A DNA stretch of 64,000 nt. Source: Pseudomonas sp. P5_109 (lineage in GTDB: Bacteria > Pseudomonadota > Gammaproteobacteria > Pseudomonadales > Pseudomonadaceae). The stretch spans positions 6,491,001-6,555,000 of the forward strand of contig NZ_CP125380.1 in assembly GCF_034009455.1 (NCBI RefSeq), given 5' to 3'. The position numbers and the translations under genes are program-made. Every line of letters starts with the position of its first letter. Within the stretch, counting starts at the first letter, position 1. Positions 41,457-49,947 of this stretch are shown in pieces. A model generated the notes under the pieces. The model was not told the DNA's origin. It saw only the letters and a program-made list of their open reading frames with translations, and did not search any database.

Positions 41457-41471
41457 TTGAACTTGGTTCAA
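41457..41471. promoter_or_regulatory. Palindrome upstream of the lectin gene
   Basis: TTGAAC-TTG-GTTCAA, 6-bp perfect arms, 35 bp before the lectin ATG. Possible operator for a dimeric regulator; no known consensus assigned. Confidence 0.35.
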
Positions 41472-41506
41472 TGAGACCTCAACAGTTCATTGAACAAGGA
41501 AAAAAC

Positions 41507-42010
41507 ATGGCTATTACTTACACTCCATTCCAAGCAAACGGCTCGCCTTTACTGCCCCCCAATCAAATGATGTCGGCGGGACAGTACCTCATGTCTGAAA
41601 ATGGACAATTTCGATTGGTGTTGCAGGCTGACGGAAATTTGGTTATTACCGACAATGGTGCTGTAGTTTGGGTTGCGGACGCCAATCAAATTTATAGTAG
41701 GACTTTATATCAAAAAAGAATGAATCAACGACTGCAGTTTGTAATCAGTAATAGTGGCTTTTTATACGACCCCTCCAGAAAGCGTCTATGGGTTGCCGAA
41801 AGCTCTCATAGCACTGACAAATCGCTTTGGTACAACGCTTGTATGGTCATGCAAGATGACGGAAATCTGGTCATTTACGACGGACGGACGGGCAGTCTGT
41901 GCTGGGCTCGCTTTGGATTTGTCCCTGGCCGCATTCCAAAGGCAAAGCAGGCCAAGGTTTTATTTGAAGGCATAGAAATTAAAACTTGGAAATTCTCATT
42001 CCCTCGCTAA
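41507..42010 (+). CDS. Single-domain bulb-type (MMBL) mannose lectin
   Basis: 167 aa. The monocot mannose-binding lectin repeat QxDxNxVxY is intact once as Q116-D-D-G-N120-L-V-I-Y124, and present once with a changed last residue as Q40-A-D-G-N44-L-V-I-T48. The middle repeat (around FVISNSGFLYD) has lost the motif. Such domains form L-type (lectin-like) bacteriocins when doubled; here one domain is followed by a ~30-residue basic tail (KAKQAK). No signal peptide. The gene is AT-rich (about 43% GC in 41641-41700, counted by hand), unlike its neighbours. AAGGA lies at 6 nt from ATG 41507. Bacteriocin, surface lectin or cytoplasmic binding protein remain possible. Confidence 0.85.
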   Translation: MAITYTPFQANGSPLLPPNQMMSAGQYLMSENGQFRLVLQADGNLVITDNGAVVWVADANQIYSRTLYQKRMNQRLQFVISNSGFLYDPSRKRLWVAESSHSTDKSLWYNACMVMQDDGNLVIYDGRTGSLCWARFGFVPGRIPKAKQAKVLFEGIEIKTWKFSFPR

Positions 42011-42032
42011 TTATGATAAACACCTTAGATAT

Positions 42033-42194
42033 CTAAGGACCTTTAATCACAGGAGGTGGCTGTAAGCAATCTGGCTTGTACGGATCAATCTGGCATTTAT
42101 GGGTCAACTCAAGGTCGCGACCTTGAATAGTTAGACCACCATCCACACAACCAATAAGCGCAATAAAAATTACTAGTGCAGCTAATATTTTCAT
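42033..42194 (-). CDS. Tiny lipoprotein-like protein convergent to the lectin gene
   Basis: 53 aa. Short hydrophobic signal (ILAALVIFIALIGC) with a lipobox; the mature part has two more Cys and a PPPVIKGP end. Start ATG 42194 with GGGGGG three bases upstream. Stop-to-stop distance to the lectin gene is 22 bp. Its base composition resembles the lectin gene, so the two were probably acquired together. An immunity role is conceivable only by analogy. Confidence 0.5.
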   Translation of the reverse strand: MKILAALVIFIALIGCVDGGLTIQGRDLELTHKCQIDPYKPDCLQPPPVIKGP

Positions 42195-42368
42195 ATACCC
42201 CCCAAGTTTTTCTAAGAGCGTATAATTGAACATTATACGAAACCTATAATTCATTTCTGATTACTTTGTGGGAAGCTTCTGATATATCGCTAAAGCGTGT
42301 AGGACCGAGATTGTTGGTTGCACGAGCCCGATGCCAAACAAGGCCGGAATATCTCACCTTTGAAGGAT

Positions 42369-42426
42369 AGGCAAAAAAAAGCGCGGCCCTTGAGCCGCGC
42401 TTTTTTACGCCTGACCGTTACTGCGC
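42369..42426. repeat. 58-bp direct repeat, copy B
   Basis: Second copy of the repeat at 41223, in the same orientation, 1,146 bp away. Here it covers the amine oxidase stop codon and terminator. Confidence 0.85.
42373..42407 (-). terminator. Rho-independent terminator of the amine oxidase gene
   Basis: GCGCGGC/GCCGCGC stem (42381-42400) flanked by A- and T-runs; on the minus strand it follows the stop codon by about 11 bp. Confidence 0.9.
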
Positions 42427-44169
42427 CTTGGCATCCGTTGCCGGGGTCGCAGCCGGTTTGGTCGCTGGCTTCTTCGCCGGCTCAGCCTTCTTGACCGGTG
42501 CCTTGGCCGGAGCTTTTTTCGCCTCGGTCTTGGCTGGCGCTTTGGCCGGAGCCTTTTTGGCCGGCTCTGCTTTTACCGGAGTCGCAGGCTTCGGTGCTTC
42601 GACCGGAGCCGGTGCAACGGCCGGGGCAGGTGCTGGCACAGGAGCAGGTGCTACTGGCTCAGGTGCCTTGACCGGCTCTGGCTTCTTCTCGTCATCCGAG
42701 CCGCCGAACAGGTTGCTGAAGAAATTGCCTTTCTTCGCCGCCACCGCACCAGCGCCCGCCGCCGCGGCGGCCGCGCCGACTTTCGCCGGTTCGAACGACT
42801 TGCCCGCCGCCAGGTCTTCAACCTGGCTGGCGGCACGCTGACCGGTGCGCAGCGCGCCTTCCAAGGTGCCGGGGTACAGGGTGTCGGTGTGTTCGCCAGC
42901 GAAGGTTACGCGCTGGATCGGGCGTTCCCACAGGCGCCAGAACTTGCTGATCTGGCCCGGACCGAAGGCCAGGTAAGCGCCGCCCATCGACGGGTCGGTG
43001 CTGTAGCGACGGATTTCATAACCGGTGAACGAGCCACGGGCCTGTGGATAGAACGCGTGCAGGCGGATCAACACCTGATCGACCATCTGCTTGTCGCCGA
43101 ACGCCTGCATCACCCGCGCATTGTCGCCGGACAGGTTGATCACTACGTTGGCGCCGCCCTTCAGGGCAGGCTCGATCCACAACATGCCCAGGCCGGCGTT
43201 GCTGAAAATCTCGCCGGACATGCGCGCCTTGGGTTCCCACACCGGCGTCTTGAACTTCAGCATGATCTGGTCGCGCCAGCCGTAGTTGGTACCTTTGATC
43301 GCCGCCAGGTGCTGGGCGTCCAGCGCCGGGGTCATCTGGATCTTGTTCAGGGCGCGCAGAGGCACGGCCAGCACGACGTAGTCAGCCTGATAACCAACGC
43401 TGTCGACTTTGACGGTCACACCGTCCTTGTCCTGAATGATCGCCGAGACCGGGGAGTTGGTCTTGATGACTTTCAACTGTTTGACCAGGGCCTGGGCCAG
43501 CACCTGGCTGCCACCGACCAGGCGCGAAGCGCGCAGGTCACGATCGGAGACGCCACGGTAGACGCGGCTTTGCTGCGCGAAGTACAGCAGCGACAAGCGC
43601 GAAGGTTCGTCGTAGCGGGTCCGGATCTGCTGGTTGATCAACTGACGGGCGGTGGCTGGCAGGTTCTGCTTGTCGAGCCAGCTCGACACGTTGATCTGAT
43701 CCAGCGCGTGCAGCGTGTTGTTGGCGGCCGGGTTCTGCGGGTCATCGATCGAGCGCGCCAGGTCGTCCACGGTCTTGTCGAAGCGCTTGAGCGCCTCGGC
43801 GGTGGCCGGCTGCTTGGTCGCCAGATCGGCGGCGGAGAAATACTCGCCATCGATCAGATAGCTTGGGGTCCGCACGAATTCAGGGGCTGGCGTGGTGCTC
43901 AGCTTGAAGTTCGATACGTACTTGTTCAGCACCGGCTGGACTTTGTCGTTGCCGATCCACTCGCTGGTGGCCATGCCGGAACGGCCGCCCAGGCTCGACT
44001 TGGCTTCCAGCAGGGTGACCTGCCAGCCTTTGCTCTGCAGCTCGTACGCGGCAGTCAGGCCCGACAGGCCGCCGCCGATCACGATCGCGGTTTTATCCTT
44101 GGCCAGCGCAGAAACGCTGAACAGCCCCAACATCACCAGCGCACAGGCGCGCAGCCAACCGACAGACAT
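42418..44169 (-). CDS. FAD-dependent amine oxidase with Ala/Pro/Lys-rich tail
   Basis: 583 aa. Signal peptide (VMLGLFSVSALA) precedes the FAD fold TAIVIGGGLSGLTAAYELQSKGWQVTLLEA and GGRSG. The C-terminal FAD signature RVTFAGEHTDTLYPGTLEGALRTGQRAA is at ~residue 420. This is the flavin monoamine oxidase architecture, adjoining bioA as in other pseudomonads. After ~residue 455 the protein becomes low-complexity (AAAAAAAGAGA, then PAKKAPAKAPAK repeats), about 125 residues, probably disordered and perhaps cell-envelope binding. Amine substrate not predictable. Confidence 0.9.
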   Translation of the reverse strand: MSVGWLRACALVMLGLFSVSALAKDKTAIVIGGGLSGLTAAYELQSKGWQVTLLEAKSSLGGRSGMATSEWIGNDKVQPVLNKYVSNFKLSTTPAPEFVRTPSYLIDGEYFSAADLATKQPATAEALKRFDKTVDDLARSIDDPQNPAANNTLHALDQINVSSWLDKQNLPATARQLINQQIRTRYDEPSRLSLLYFAQQSRVYRGVSDRDLRASRLVGGSQVLAQALVKQLKVIKTNSPVSAIIQDKDGVTVKVDSVGYQADYVVLAVPLRALNKIQMTPALDAQHLAAIKGTNYGWRDQIMLKFKTPVWEPKARMSGEIFSNAGLGMLWIEPALKGGANVVINLSGDNARVMQAFGDKQMVDQVLIRLHAFYPQARGSFTGYEIRRYSTDPSMGGAYLAFGPGQISKFWRLWERPIQRVTFAGEHTDTLYPGTLEGALRTGQRAASQVEDLAAGKSFEPAKVGAAAAAAGAGAVAAKKGNFFSNLFGGSDDEKKPEPVKAPEPVAPAPVPAPAPAVAPAPVEAPKPATPVKAEPAKKAPAKAPAKTEAKKAPAKAPVKKAEPAKKPATKPAATPATDAKAQ

Positions 44170-44392
44170 TCAGCGAACTCCGGAATAACACGAGGAAAAC
44201 AGCAGTATTTGCGAGCCAGACGGCTCAAGAAGCGCGAAGGATACGTCAGCCTTCAGACGCCTGCCAGCAACGTCTATCGGTACGTACAAAGTAGCTCATT
44301 CGACACAATGGGTTGTCCCCGTCGCACGCATTGCATAGGCTTGCGCGATTGTATGTCCGCGCTGGTCACGGACCGCCTCCAGGAGAGTGAAA

Positions 44393-45799
44393 ATGGGCCT
44401 GAATAATCAGTGGATGCAACGCGATCTCGCCGTGTTGTGGCATCCCTGCACCCAGATGAAAGATCACGAGCAACTGCCGCTGATCCCGATCAAGCGCGGT
44501 GAAGGCGTGTGGCTGGAAGACTTCGAAGGCAAACGCTACCTCGATGCGGTCAGCTCCTGGTGGGTCAACGTGTTCGGGCATGCCAACCCACGGATCAACC
44601 AGCGCATCAAGGATCAGGTCGACCAACTCGAACACGTGATCCTTGCCGGTTTCAGCCATCAACCGGTGATAGAGCTGTCCGAGCGCCTGGTGAAGATGAC
44701 TCCGGAAGGCCTGACCCGGTGCTTCTACGCCGATAACGGCTCGTCCTGCATCGAAGTCGCGCTGAAAATGAGCTTTCACTACTGGCTCAATCGCGGCACG
44801 CCTGCCAAGAAACGCTTCGTCACCCTGACCAACAGCTACCACGGCGAAACCATGGCGGCGATGTCGGTGGGCGACGTACCGCTGTTCACCGAGACCTACA
44901 AAGCCCTGCTGTTGGACACCATCAAGGTGCCGAGCCCGGACTGCTACCTGCGCCCCGAGGGCATGAGCTGGGAAGAGCACTCGCGCAACATGTTCGCTGC
45001 CATGGAGCAGACCCTGGCCGAAAACCACGACACGGTCGCGGCGGTGATCGTCGAGCCGCTGATCCAGGGCGCCGGCGGCATGCGCATGTACCACCCGGTG
45101 TACCTCAAGCTGCTGCGCGAGGCCTGCGATCGCTACGGCGTGCACCTGATCCACGACGAAATCGCCGTCGGCTTCGGCCGCACCGGGACGATGTTCGCCT
45201 GCGAACAGGCCGGCATCCGCCCGGATTTCCTGTGCCTGTCCAAGGCCCTGACCGGCGGTTACCTGCCGCTGGCGGCGTGCATCACCACGGACGAAGTCTA
45301 TAGCGCCTTCTACGACGACTACCCGACCCTGCGCGCCTTCCTGCACTCCCACAGCTACACCGGCAACCCGCTGGCGTGCGCGGCGGCCCTGGCGACCCTG
45401 GACATCTTCGAAGAAGACAACGTCATCGAGAACAACAAGGCCCTGGCGCAACGCATGGCTTCGTCCACTGCACATCTGGTCGATCACCCGAATGTTTCGG
45501 AAGTGCGCCAGACCGGCATGGTGCTGGCCATCGAGATGGTCAAGGACAAGGCCAGCAAAGAGGCTTATCCATGGCAGGAGCGTCGCGGCCTGAAGGTGTT
45601 CCAGCACGCCCTGGAACGCGGTGCTTTACTGCGTCCACTGGGTAGCGTGGTGTATTTCCTGCCGCCGTATGTGATCACCCCGGAACAGATCGACTTCCTC
45701 GCCGAAGTGGCCAGCGAAGGGATCGACATTGCGACCCGTGACAGTGTCAGCGTGGCGGTGCCGAAGGACTTCCATCCGGGGTTCCGTGATCCGGGCTAA
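44393..45799 (+). CDS. bioA: Adenosylmethionine-8-amino-7-oxononanoate aminotransferase
   Basis: 468 aa PLP enzyme that converts KAPA to DAPA in biotin synthesis, using SAM as amino donor. Class III aminotransferase motifs: WHPCTQMKDHE at the N-terminus, SSWWVNVFGHANPRIN, and HDEIAVGFGRTGTMFACEQ followed by the PLP lysine K284 in LSKALTGGYLPLAA. ATG 44393 follows AGGAG at 7 nt. It is followed by rsmE, the usual Pseudomonas order; the other bio genes are elsewhere. Confidence 0.92.
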   Translation: MGLNNQWMQRDLAVLWHPCTQMKDHEQLPLIPIKRGEGVWLEDFEGKRYLDAVSSWWVNVFGHANPRINQRIKDQVDQLEHVILAGFSHQPVIELSERLVKMTPEGLTRCFYADNGSSCIEVALKMSFHYWLNRGTPAKKRFVTLTNSYHGETMAAMSVGDVPLFTETYKALLLDTIKVPSPDCYLRPEGMSWEEHSRNMFAAMEQTLAENHDTVAAVIVEPLIQGAGGMRMYHPVYLKLLREACDRYGVHLIHDEIAVGFGRTGTMFACEQAGIRPDFLCLSKALTGGYLPLAACITTDEVYSAFYDDYPTLRAFLHSHSYTGNPLACAAALATLDIFEEDNVIENNKALAQRMASSTAHLVDHPNVSEVRQTGMVLAIEMVKDKASKEAYPWQERRGLKVFQHALERGALLRPLGSVVYFLPPYVITPEQIDFLAEVASEGIDIATRDSVSVAVPKDFHPGFRDPG

Positions 45800-45817
45800 G
45801 ACCAATGGAGAACCCTT

Positions 45818-45947
45818 GTGGCGAGGGGGCTTGCCCCCGTTGGGTCGCGAAGCGGCCCCAAATTCGGCAATTGCATTACATCAGTTAAAACGCATTAGCC
45901 GGTTTACGACTGCTTCGCAGCCGAACGGGGGCGAGTCCCCTCGCCAC
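45818..45947. repeat. REP doublet (GTGGCGAGGGGGC type)
   Basis: Inverted copies at 45818-45844 and 45922-45947, related to the doublet at 27514 but with GGGGGC. Confidence 0.88.
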
Positions 45948-45999
45948 AAAAGCCCGTCAGCCACAAATGCGATTCCGATCCAATTTTTAGAGACCCAGA

Positions 46000-46719
46000 A
46001 TGAGACTGTCCCGCTTCTTCATCGACGCCCCCCTGAGCACCGGCGAGCACGAATTGCCCGAAGCCCAGGCCCACTACATCAGCCGTGTGCTGCGCATGGC
46101 CGAGGGCGATGCGCTGCAACTGTTCGACGGCTCGGGCCAGGAGTTTCGCGCCAGGCTGGTCGACGTCGGCAAAAAACGCGTGGTGGTGCAGATCGACGAA
46201 AGCTTCGCCGGGCAGGTCGAATCGCCACTGCAAATCCATCTCGGCCAAGGCCTGTCCCGTGGCGAGCGTATGGACTGGGCGATTCAGAAAGCCACGGAGC
46301 TGGGTGTCAGTGAAATCACCCCGATCTTCACCGATCGCTGCGAAGTCCGGCTCAAGGACGAACGCGCCGACAAGCGCCTGTTGCACTGGCGCCAGGTGGC
46401 GATCAGCGCTTGCGAGCAATGCGGACGTTCACGGGTGCCGGTGATTCATCCGCCACTGTTGCTGGCTGACTGGTTGAAGCAGACGCAGGCTGAGTTGAAG
46501 CTGGTGCTGCACCCGGTGGCCGAGCCCTTGGTGAGTCACGCCAAGCCCTCAAGCCTGGCATTCCTGATCGGCCCGGAGGGTGGTTTGTCCGATGCCGAAG
46601 TCGATCAGGCCAAGGCCGGCGGCTTCCACGCCGCCCGCCTCGGCCCTCGGGTGTTGCGCACCGAGACCGCGCCGGTTGTTGCCCTAGCGGTTGCCCAGCA
46701 GCTTTGGGGTGATTTCTAG
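46000..46719 (+). CDS. rsmE: 16S rRNA m3U1498 methyltransferase
   Basis: 239 aa SPOUT methyltransferase acting on the 30S subunit. N-terminal PUA-like part (SRFFIDAPLSTGEHELPEAQAHYISRVLRM) and the C-terminal knot motifs AFLIGPEGGLSDAEVDQAKAGGFHAARLGPRVLRTETAP are the family signatures. Start ATG 46000. The gene is followed by a REP doublet. Confidence 0.96.
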   Translation: MRLSRFFIDAPLSTGEHELPEAQAHYISRVLRMAEGDALQLFDGSGQEFRARLVDVGKKRVVVQIDESFAGQVESPLQIHLGQGLSRGERMDWAIQKATELGVSEITPIFTDRCEVRLKDERADKRLLHWRQVAISACEQCGRSRVPVIHPPLLLADWLKQTQAELKLVLHPVAEPLVSHAKPSSLAFLIGPEGGLSDAEVDQAKAGGFHAARLGPRVLRTETAPVVALAVAQQLWGDF

Positions 46720-46725
46720 TCCGCC

Positions 46726-46818
46726 TTCGCGAGCAAGCCCGCTCCCACAGTAGACCTATGTAGATCACAGCTGCTGTGTTCGACACAGATCAAATGTGGG
46801 AGCGGGCTTGCTCGCGAA
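46726..46818. repeat. REP doublet (GTGGGAGCGGGC type)
   Basis: Inverted copies at 46726-46749 and 46795-46818. Confidence 0.93.
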
Positions 46819-46833
46819 TGGCAGCAACGCGGA

Positions 46834-47451
46834 CTAGAGGACATAAAAGAAGATCGCCACAAAGTGCAGCAAACTCCCCGCGATCACGAACAGATGCCAG
46901 ATCCCGTGGGCATGCCGCAGCCGGTCGTCCAGGGCAAAAAAGATAATCCCCACGGTGTACAACACACCGCCCGAGGCCAGCCACGCAAACCCGGCGCCGC
47001 CCAATGCCGCGAGTAACGGCTTGACCGCCACCAGCACAATCCAGCCCATCACCGCGTAAATCACGATCGACAGGATCCGCGCTTCCGAACGTGGCTTGAT
47101 CTCCTGCAGGATGCCGATCAGCGCCAGCCCCCAGACAATTCCGAACAACGTCCAGCCCCACGGCCCGCGCAGGGTCACCAGGCAGAACGGCGTGTAGCTG
47201 CCGGCGATCAGCAGATAGATCGAAAAGTGATCGACCTTCTGCATGATCACTTTCTTGCGCCCGCGCACGCTGTGGTACACGGTCGATGCGCTGTACAGCA
47301 CCAGCAAGGTAAAGGCGTAGATCGCCATGCTGACGATCTTCCACGGGCTACCGTCGAGACTGGCCAGCACAATCAGCCACACCCCGCCGACAAACGCCGC
47401 CACGGCCCCGACCAGATGCGTCCAGGCGTTCAGTCTTTCCCCGTGATACAT
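46834..47451 (-). CDS. Hemolysin III/TrhA-family membrane protein
   Basis: 205 aa, seven hydrophobic segments. The family signatures are GERLNAWTHLVGAVAAFVGG at the N-terminus (conserved His), LYSASTVYHSVRGRKKVIMQKVDHFSIYLLIAGSYTPF, and the C-terminal HGIWHLFVIAGSLLHFVAI. Bacterial TrhA proteins affect membrane energetics; the haemolysin name is historical. ATG 47451 with GAGGGGAG upstream; the upstream open frame crosses a REP doublet. Confidence 0.87.
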   Translation of the reverse strand: MYHGERLNAWTHLVGAVAAFVGGVWLIVLASLDGSPWKIVSMAIYAFTLLVLYSASTVYHSVRGRKKVIMQKVDHFSIYLLIAGSYTPFCLVTLRGPWGWTLFGIVWGLALIGILQEIKPRSEARILSIVIYAVMGWIVLVAVKPLLAALGGAGFAWLASGGVLYTVGIIFFALDDRLRHAHGIWHLFVIAGSLLHFVAIFFYVL

Positions 47452-47538
47452 GTGGTGCTCCCCTCGAGTTTCATCACCGCAACGCGCAAGGCTCAGCCCT
47501 GGAGCGTAAAAGCGCAATGTTTCAGAACAAAAGTCCCC

Positions 47539-47623
47539 CTGTAGGATCCGGCTTGCTGGCGATGGGGCCATGGAGTTTTGCGCTGTTTTCAAGATTGCCA
47601 TCGCTGGCAAGCCAGCTCCTACA
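47539..47623. repeat. REP doublet (CTGTAGGA-CCGGC type, variant)
   Basis: Inverted copies at 47539-47565 and 47598-47623, with single-base variants (GGATCCGG and TGGCAAGCCAG). Confidence 0.88.
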
Positions 47624-47675
47624 AAGGTCTGTGAATACCGGGCACAATCGAGTCATTCCAAAAAGAGTCCGCCCC

Positions 47676-48590
47676 ATGCTGATCGATGAAGAGTTGACCC
47701 TGAAAAAACTCGAGGTGTTCCTGGCCTTCATGCGCACCGGCAATCTGGCGCGGGCCGCCGCCGAGTTGCAGACCAGTAATGTGAGTGTGCATCGGGCGAT
47801 CCATTCCCTGGAAAGCGCCCTGCGCTGCCCCTTGTTCAAGCACGAAGGCCGTAACCTGACGCCGCTGGAAAGCGCCTATGTGCTGGAAGAACGAGCGCAG
47901 AAGCTGATTCAGGATGTCGTCGAAAGCGTGCGCCTGACCCGCGAAGCCGCCGGGTTCTCGGCCGAACGATTCAAGCTGGGTTCACTGTATTCACTGACGG
48001 TGAAGACCGTGCCGCAGTTGATCATGGGCCTGAAGATCCGCCGCAGCGAACTCAACATCGACCTGATTCTGGGCTCCAACATCGACCTGCTCTACAAGCT
48101 CAAGAACATGGAAGTCGATGCGGCCCTGGTGTCGCTGGACGAGACTGTCAACGATCCGGATTGCGAGCAGATCCCGCTGTTTTCCGACGACATCTTCCTC
48201 GCCACCCCCGCCGACTCGAAGTTTGCCCAGCGAACCGAAGTCGACCTGGCCGAGGTCCGCGACGAAACCTTCATCACCCTGACCCAGGGCTTCGCCACCC
48301 ATCAGGACGGCAAGCGGGTATTCGAGCAGGCAGGGTTCGAGCCGAAGGTGGCGATGCAGGTCAACGACATCTTCACCCTGCTGAGCATGGTCAGTTCGGG
48401 CGTGGGTTATGCGTTGCTGCCGGGGCGGATTGCGGCGGTGTACGAGAACCGGGTGAAGCTGATCCCGTTGCAGGAAAAGTACCGGTTGCAGCAGCACATC
48501 GGCGTGGTGTTCCTGAAGGCCAAGGAGCGTGATCCGAATCTGCTGGCGTTGCTGGCTGAGTGCCGGATGTATGCCAATCGGCAGGTTTGA
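47676..48590 (+). CDS. mdcR: LysR-family regulator of malonate use (MdcR)
   Basis: 304 aa. N-terminal HTH (LKKLEVFLAFMRTGNLARAAAELQTSNVSVHRAIHSLE) and a substrate-binding domain with LEKYRL-type C-terminus. It lies convergent to madM at the end of the mdc-mad cluster, the usual place of mdcR, whose product activates the operon in response to malonate. Start ATG 47676; no strong Shine-Dalgarno. Confidence 0.9.
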   Translation: MLIDEELTLKKLEVFLAFMRTGNLARAAAELQTSNVSVHRAIHSLESALRCPLFKHEGRNLTPLESAYVLEERAQKLIQDVVESVRLTREAAGFSAERFKLGSLYSLTVKTVPQLIMGLKIRRSELNIDLILGSNIDLLYKLKNMEVDAALVSLDETVNDPDCEQIPLFSDDIFLATPADSKFAQRTEVDLAEVRDETFITLTQGFATHQDGKRVFEQAGFEPKVAMQVNDIFTLLSMVSSGVGYALLPGRIAAVYENRVKLIPLQEKYRLQQHIGVVFLKAKERDPNLLALLAECRMYANRQV

Positions 48591-48604
48591 AACCGTGTCG
48601 CACC

Positions 48605-48670
48605 CTTCGCGAGCAAGCCCGCTCCCACATTCGACCGCATTCCAAATGTGGGAGCGGGCTTGCTCGCGAA
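48605..48670. repeat. REP doublet (GTGGGAGCGGGC type, short spacer)
   Basis: Inverted copies at 48605-48628 and 48647-48670, only about 18 bp apart, shorter than the other doublets. Confidence 0.92.
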
Positions 48671-48701
48671 AGCGTCAGACCCGACAACTCAGCCCCTGAA
48701 C

Positions 48702-49466
48702 CTAGCCAACTATCCCGCGAACAATGAAGTACAACAGCGAAGGCCCCAGCAAGCAGCCAAGCCCGGTGTGGAAGGTCGCGGTCAACGCGCCATAAGGCAC
48801 CAGGCGCCGGTCCGTCGCCGCCAAACCGGCGGTCACGCCACTGACTGTCCCGGCCAGCCCACCGAACACCATCGCCGAGCGCGGGTTATCCAGGCCCATC
48901 CAGCGCGCCGCCATCGGCGTGCCAACCATCACCAGAATCGCCTTGATCAGGCCGGTGGCAATGGACAGCGCCACCACATCGGAACTGGCGCCAATGGCCG
49001 CTCCGGTCACCGGGCCGACGATGTAGGTCACCGCACCGGCGCCAATGGTGGTCATGCTCACTGCGTCGCGATAACCGAATACCCAGGCCAAGCACGCGCC
49101 GACAATGAACGGCAGTACCGTGCCCAGCAGCAGCGCGATCACGCCGATCAAACCGGCCTTTTTCGCTTCAGTGGCCTGCACCTCGAACGCCGTGGCAACG
49201 ATGGCGAAATCCCGCAGCATCGCGCCGCCCATCAGGCCGATACCGGAAAACAACGTCAAGTCCGCCAGGCCCTTTTGCCCGCCGGTCATCGTGCCGCCAA
49301 CCCAGGCCAGTACCAGGCCGATGACGATGGCAATCGCCGAACCGTGGATGCGTCCGAAGGTCAGGCGTTTGGAGATCACCACTGACACCCACATGATCAC
49401 GCCGACAAAGGCGAATGCGGTGACCAGACCGTTGTGCTCCAGACCGTTCTTGATGAGATCCCACAT
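48702..49466 (-). CDS. madM: Malonate transporter subunit MadM
   Basis: 254 aa, about nine hydrophobic segments. GLVTAFAFVGVIMWVSVVISKRLTFGRIHGSAIAIVIGLVL and the Gly-rich SGIGLMGGAMLRDFAIVATAF match MadM. With MadL it forms the malonate:Na+ (or H+) symporter. ATG 49466 with GGGAGG at 8 nt. The last gene of the operon, ending in a REP doublet facing mdcR. Confidence 0.93.
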   Translation of the reverse strand: MWDLIKNGLEHNGLVTAFAFVGVIMWVSVVISKRLTFGRIHGSAIAIVIGLVLAWVGGTMTGGQKGLADLTLFSGIGLMGGAMLRDFAIVATAFEVQATEAKKAGLIGVIALLLGTVLPFIVGACLAWVFGYRDAVSMTTIGAGAVTYIVGPVTGAAIGASSDVVALSIATGLIKAILVMVGTPMAARWMGLDNPRSAMVFGGLAGTVSGVTAGLAATDRRLVPYGALTATFHTGLGCLLGPSLLYFIVRGIVG

Positions 49467-49467
49467 A

Positions 49468-49884
49468 TCAGCGGCCTCCCACTGGAGTGCCAACCGGCGT
49501 TACATCCGCCGGTTCATCGGGCAAGGGTTCGCCTTTGTGGGTCCGGCTGATCAAGGCAATGGTGCAACCGCAGACCACCACCGAACCGATTGCCGCCAAC
49601 ACCGCCACCGGGCCACCATGCAGCGCCGTGACCACGTTCTGCTGCGCCGCCATGGCAACGACTACCGGGATGTACATGGCGCCCCAGAAGCCGACACCCA
49701 TCTCGCAATCCCGAGTCATGCCGCCACGTTTTTGCATCCACAACCGTGCGCAAATCAGCAGGATCATCGCGATCCCGACACCGCCGACGTTTGACTTCAC
49801 ACCCAGCAACACACCGAGCATGTCACCCATGATCACCCCTGCCAGCGTACAGATCGCCAACAGCGCCACACCGTAAATAATCAT
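49468..49884 (-). CDS. madL: Malonate transporter subunit MadL
   Basis: 138 aa, four hydrophobic helices (IIYGVALLAICTLAGVIMGDMLG, VGGVGIAMILLICARLW, GFWGAMYIPVVVAMAAQ, AIGSVVVCGCTIALIS). It is the small partner of MadM; the stop is one base from the madM start codon. ATG 49884 with GAGGA. Confidence 0.92.
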   Translation of the reverse strand: MIIYGVALLAICTLAGVIMGDMLGVLLGVKSNVGGVGIAMILLICARLWMQKRGGMTRDCEMGVGFWGAMYIPVVVAMAAQQNVVTALHGGPVAVLAAIGSVVVCGCTIALISRTHKGEPLPDEPADVTPVGTPVGGR

Positions 49885-49947
49885 TGTTGTAGTCCTCAAA
49901 GTGCCTTTCGAATGTTGTTTTTGTTGTTCGAAGCCTGAGTCGGTGAT

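Larger units (their letters stand above)
41009..41506. other. Intergenic region with terminator copy and small ORF
   Basis: About 500 bp. It holds a 58-bp repeat/terminator (41223-41280), a candidate 45-codon gene on the minus strand (41272-41409) and a palindrome TTGAAC-TTG-GTTCAA (41457-41471) ahead of the lectin gene. Nothing else was recognised. Confidence 0.6.
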
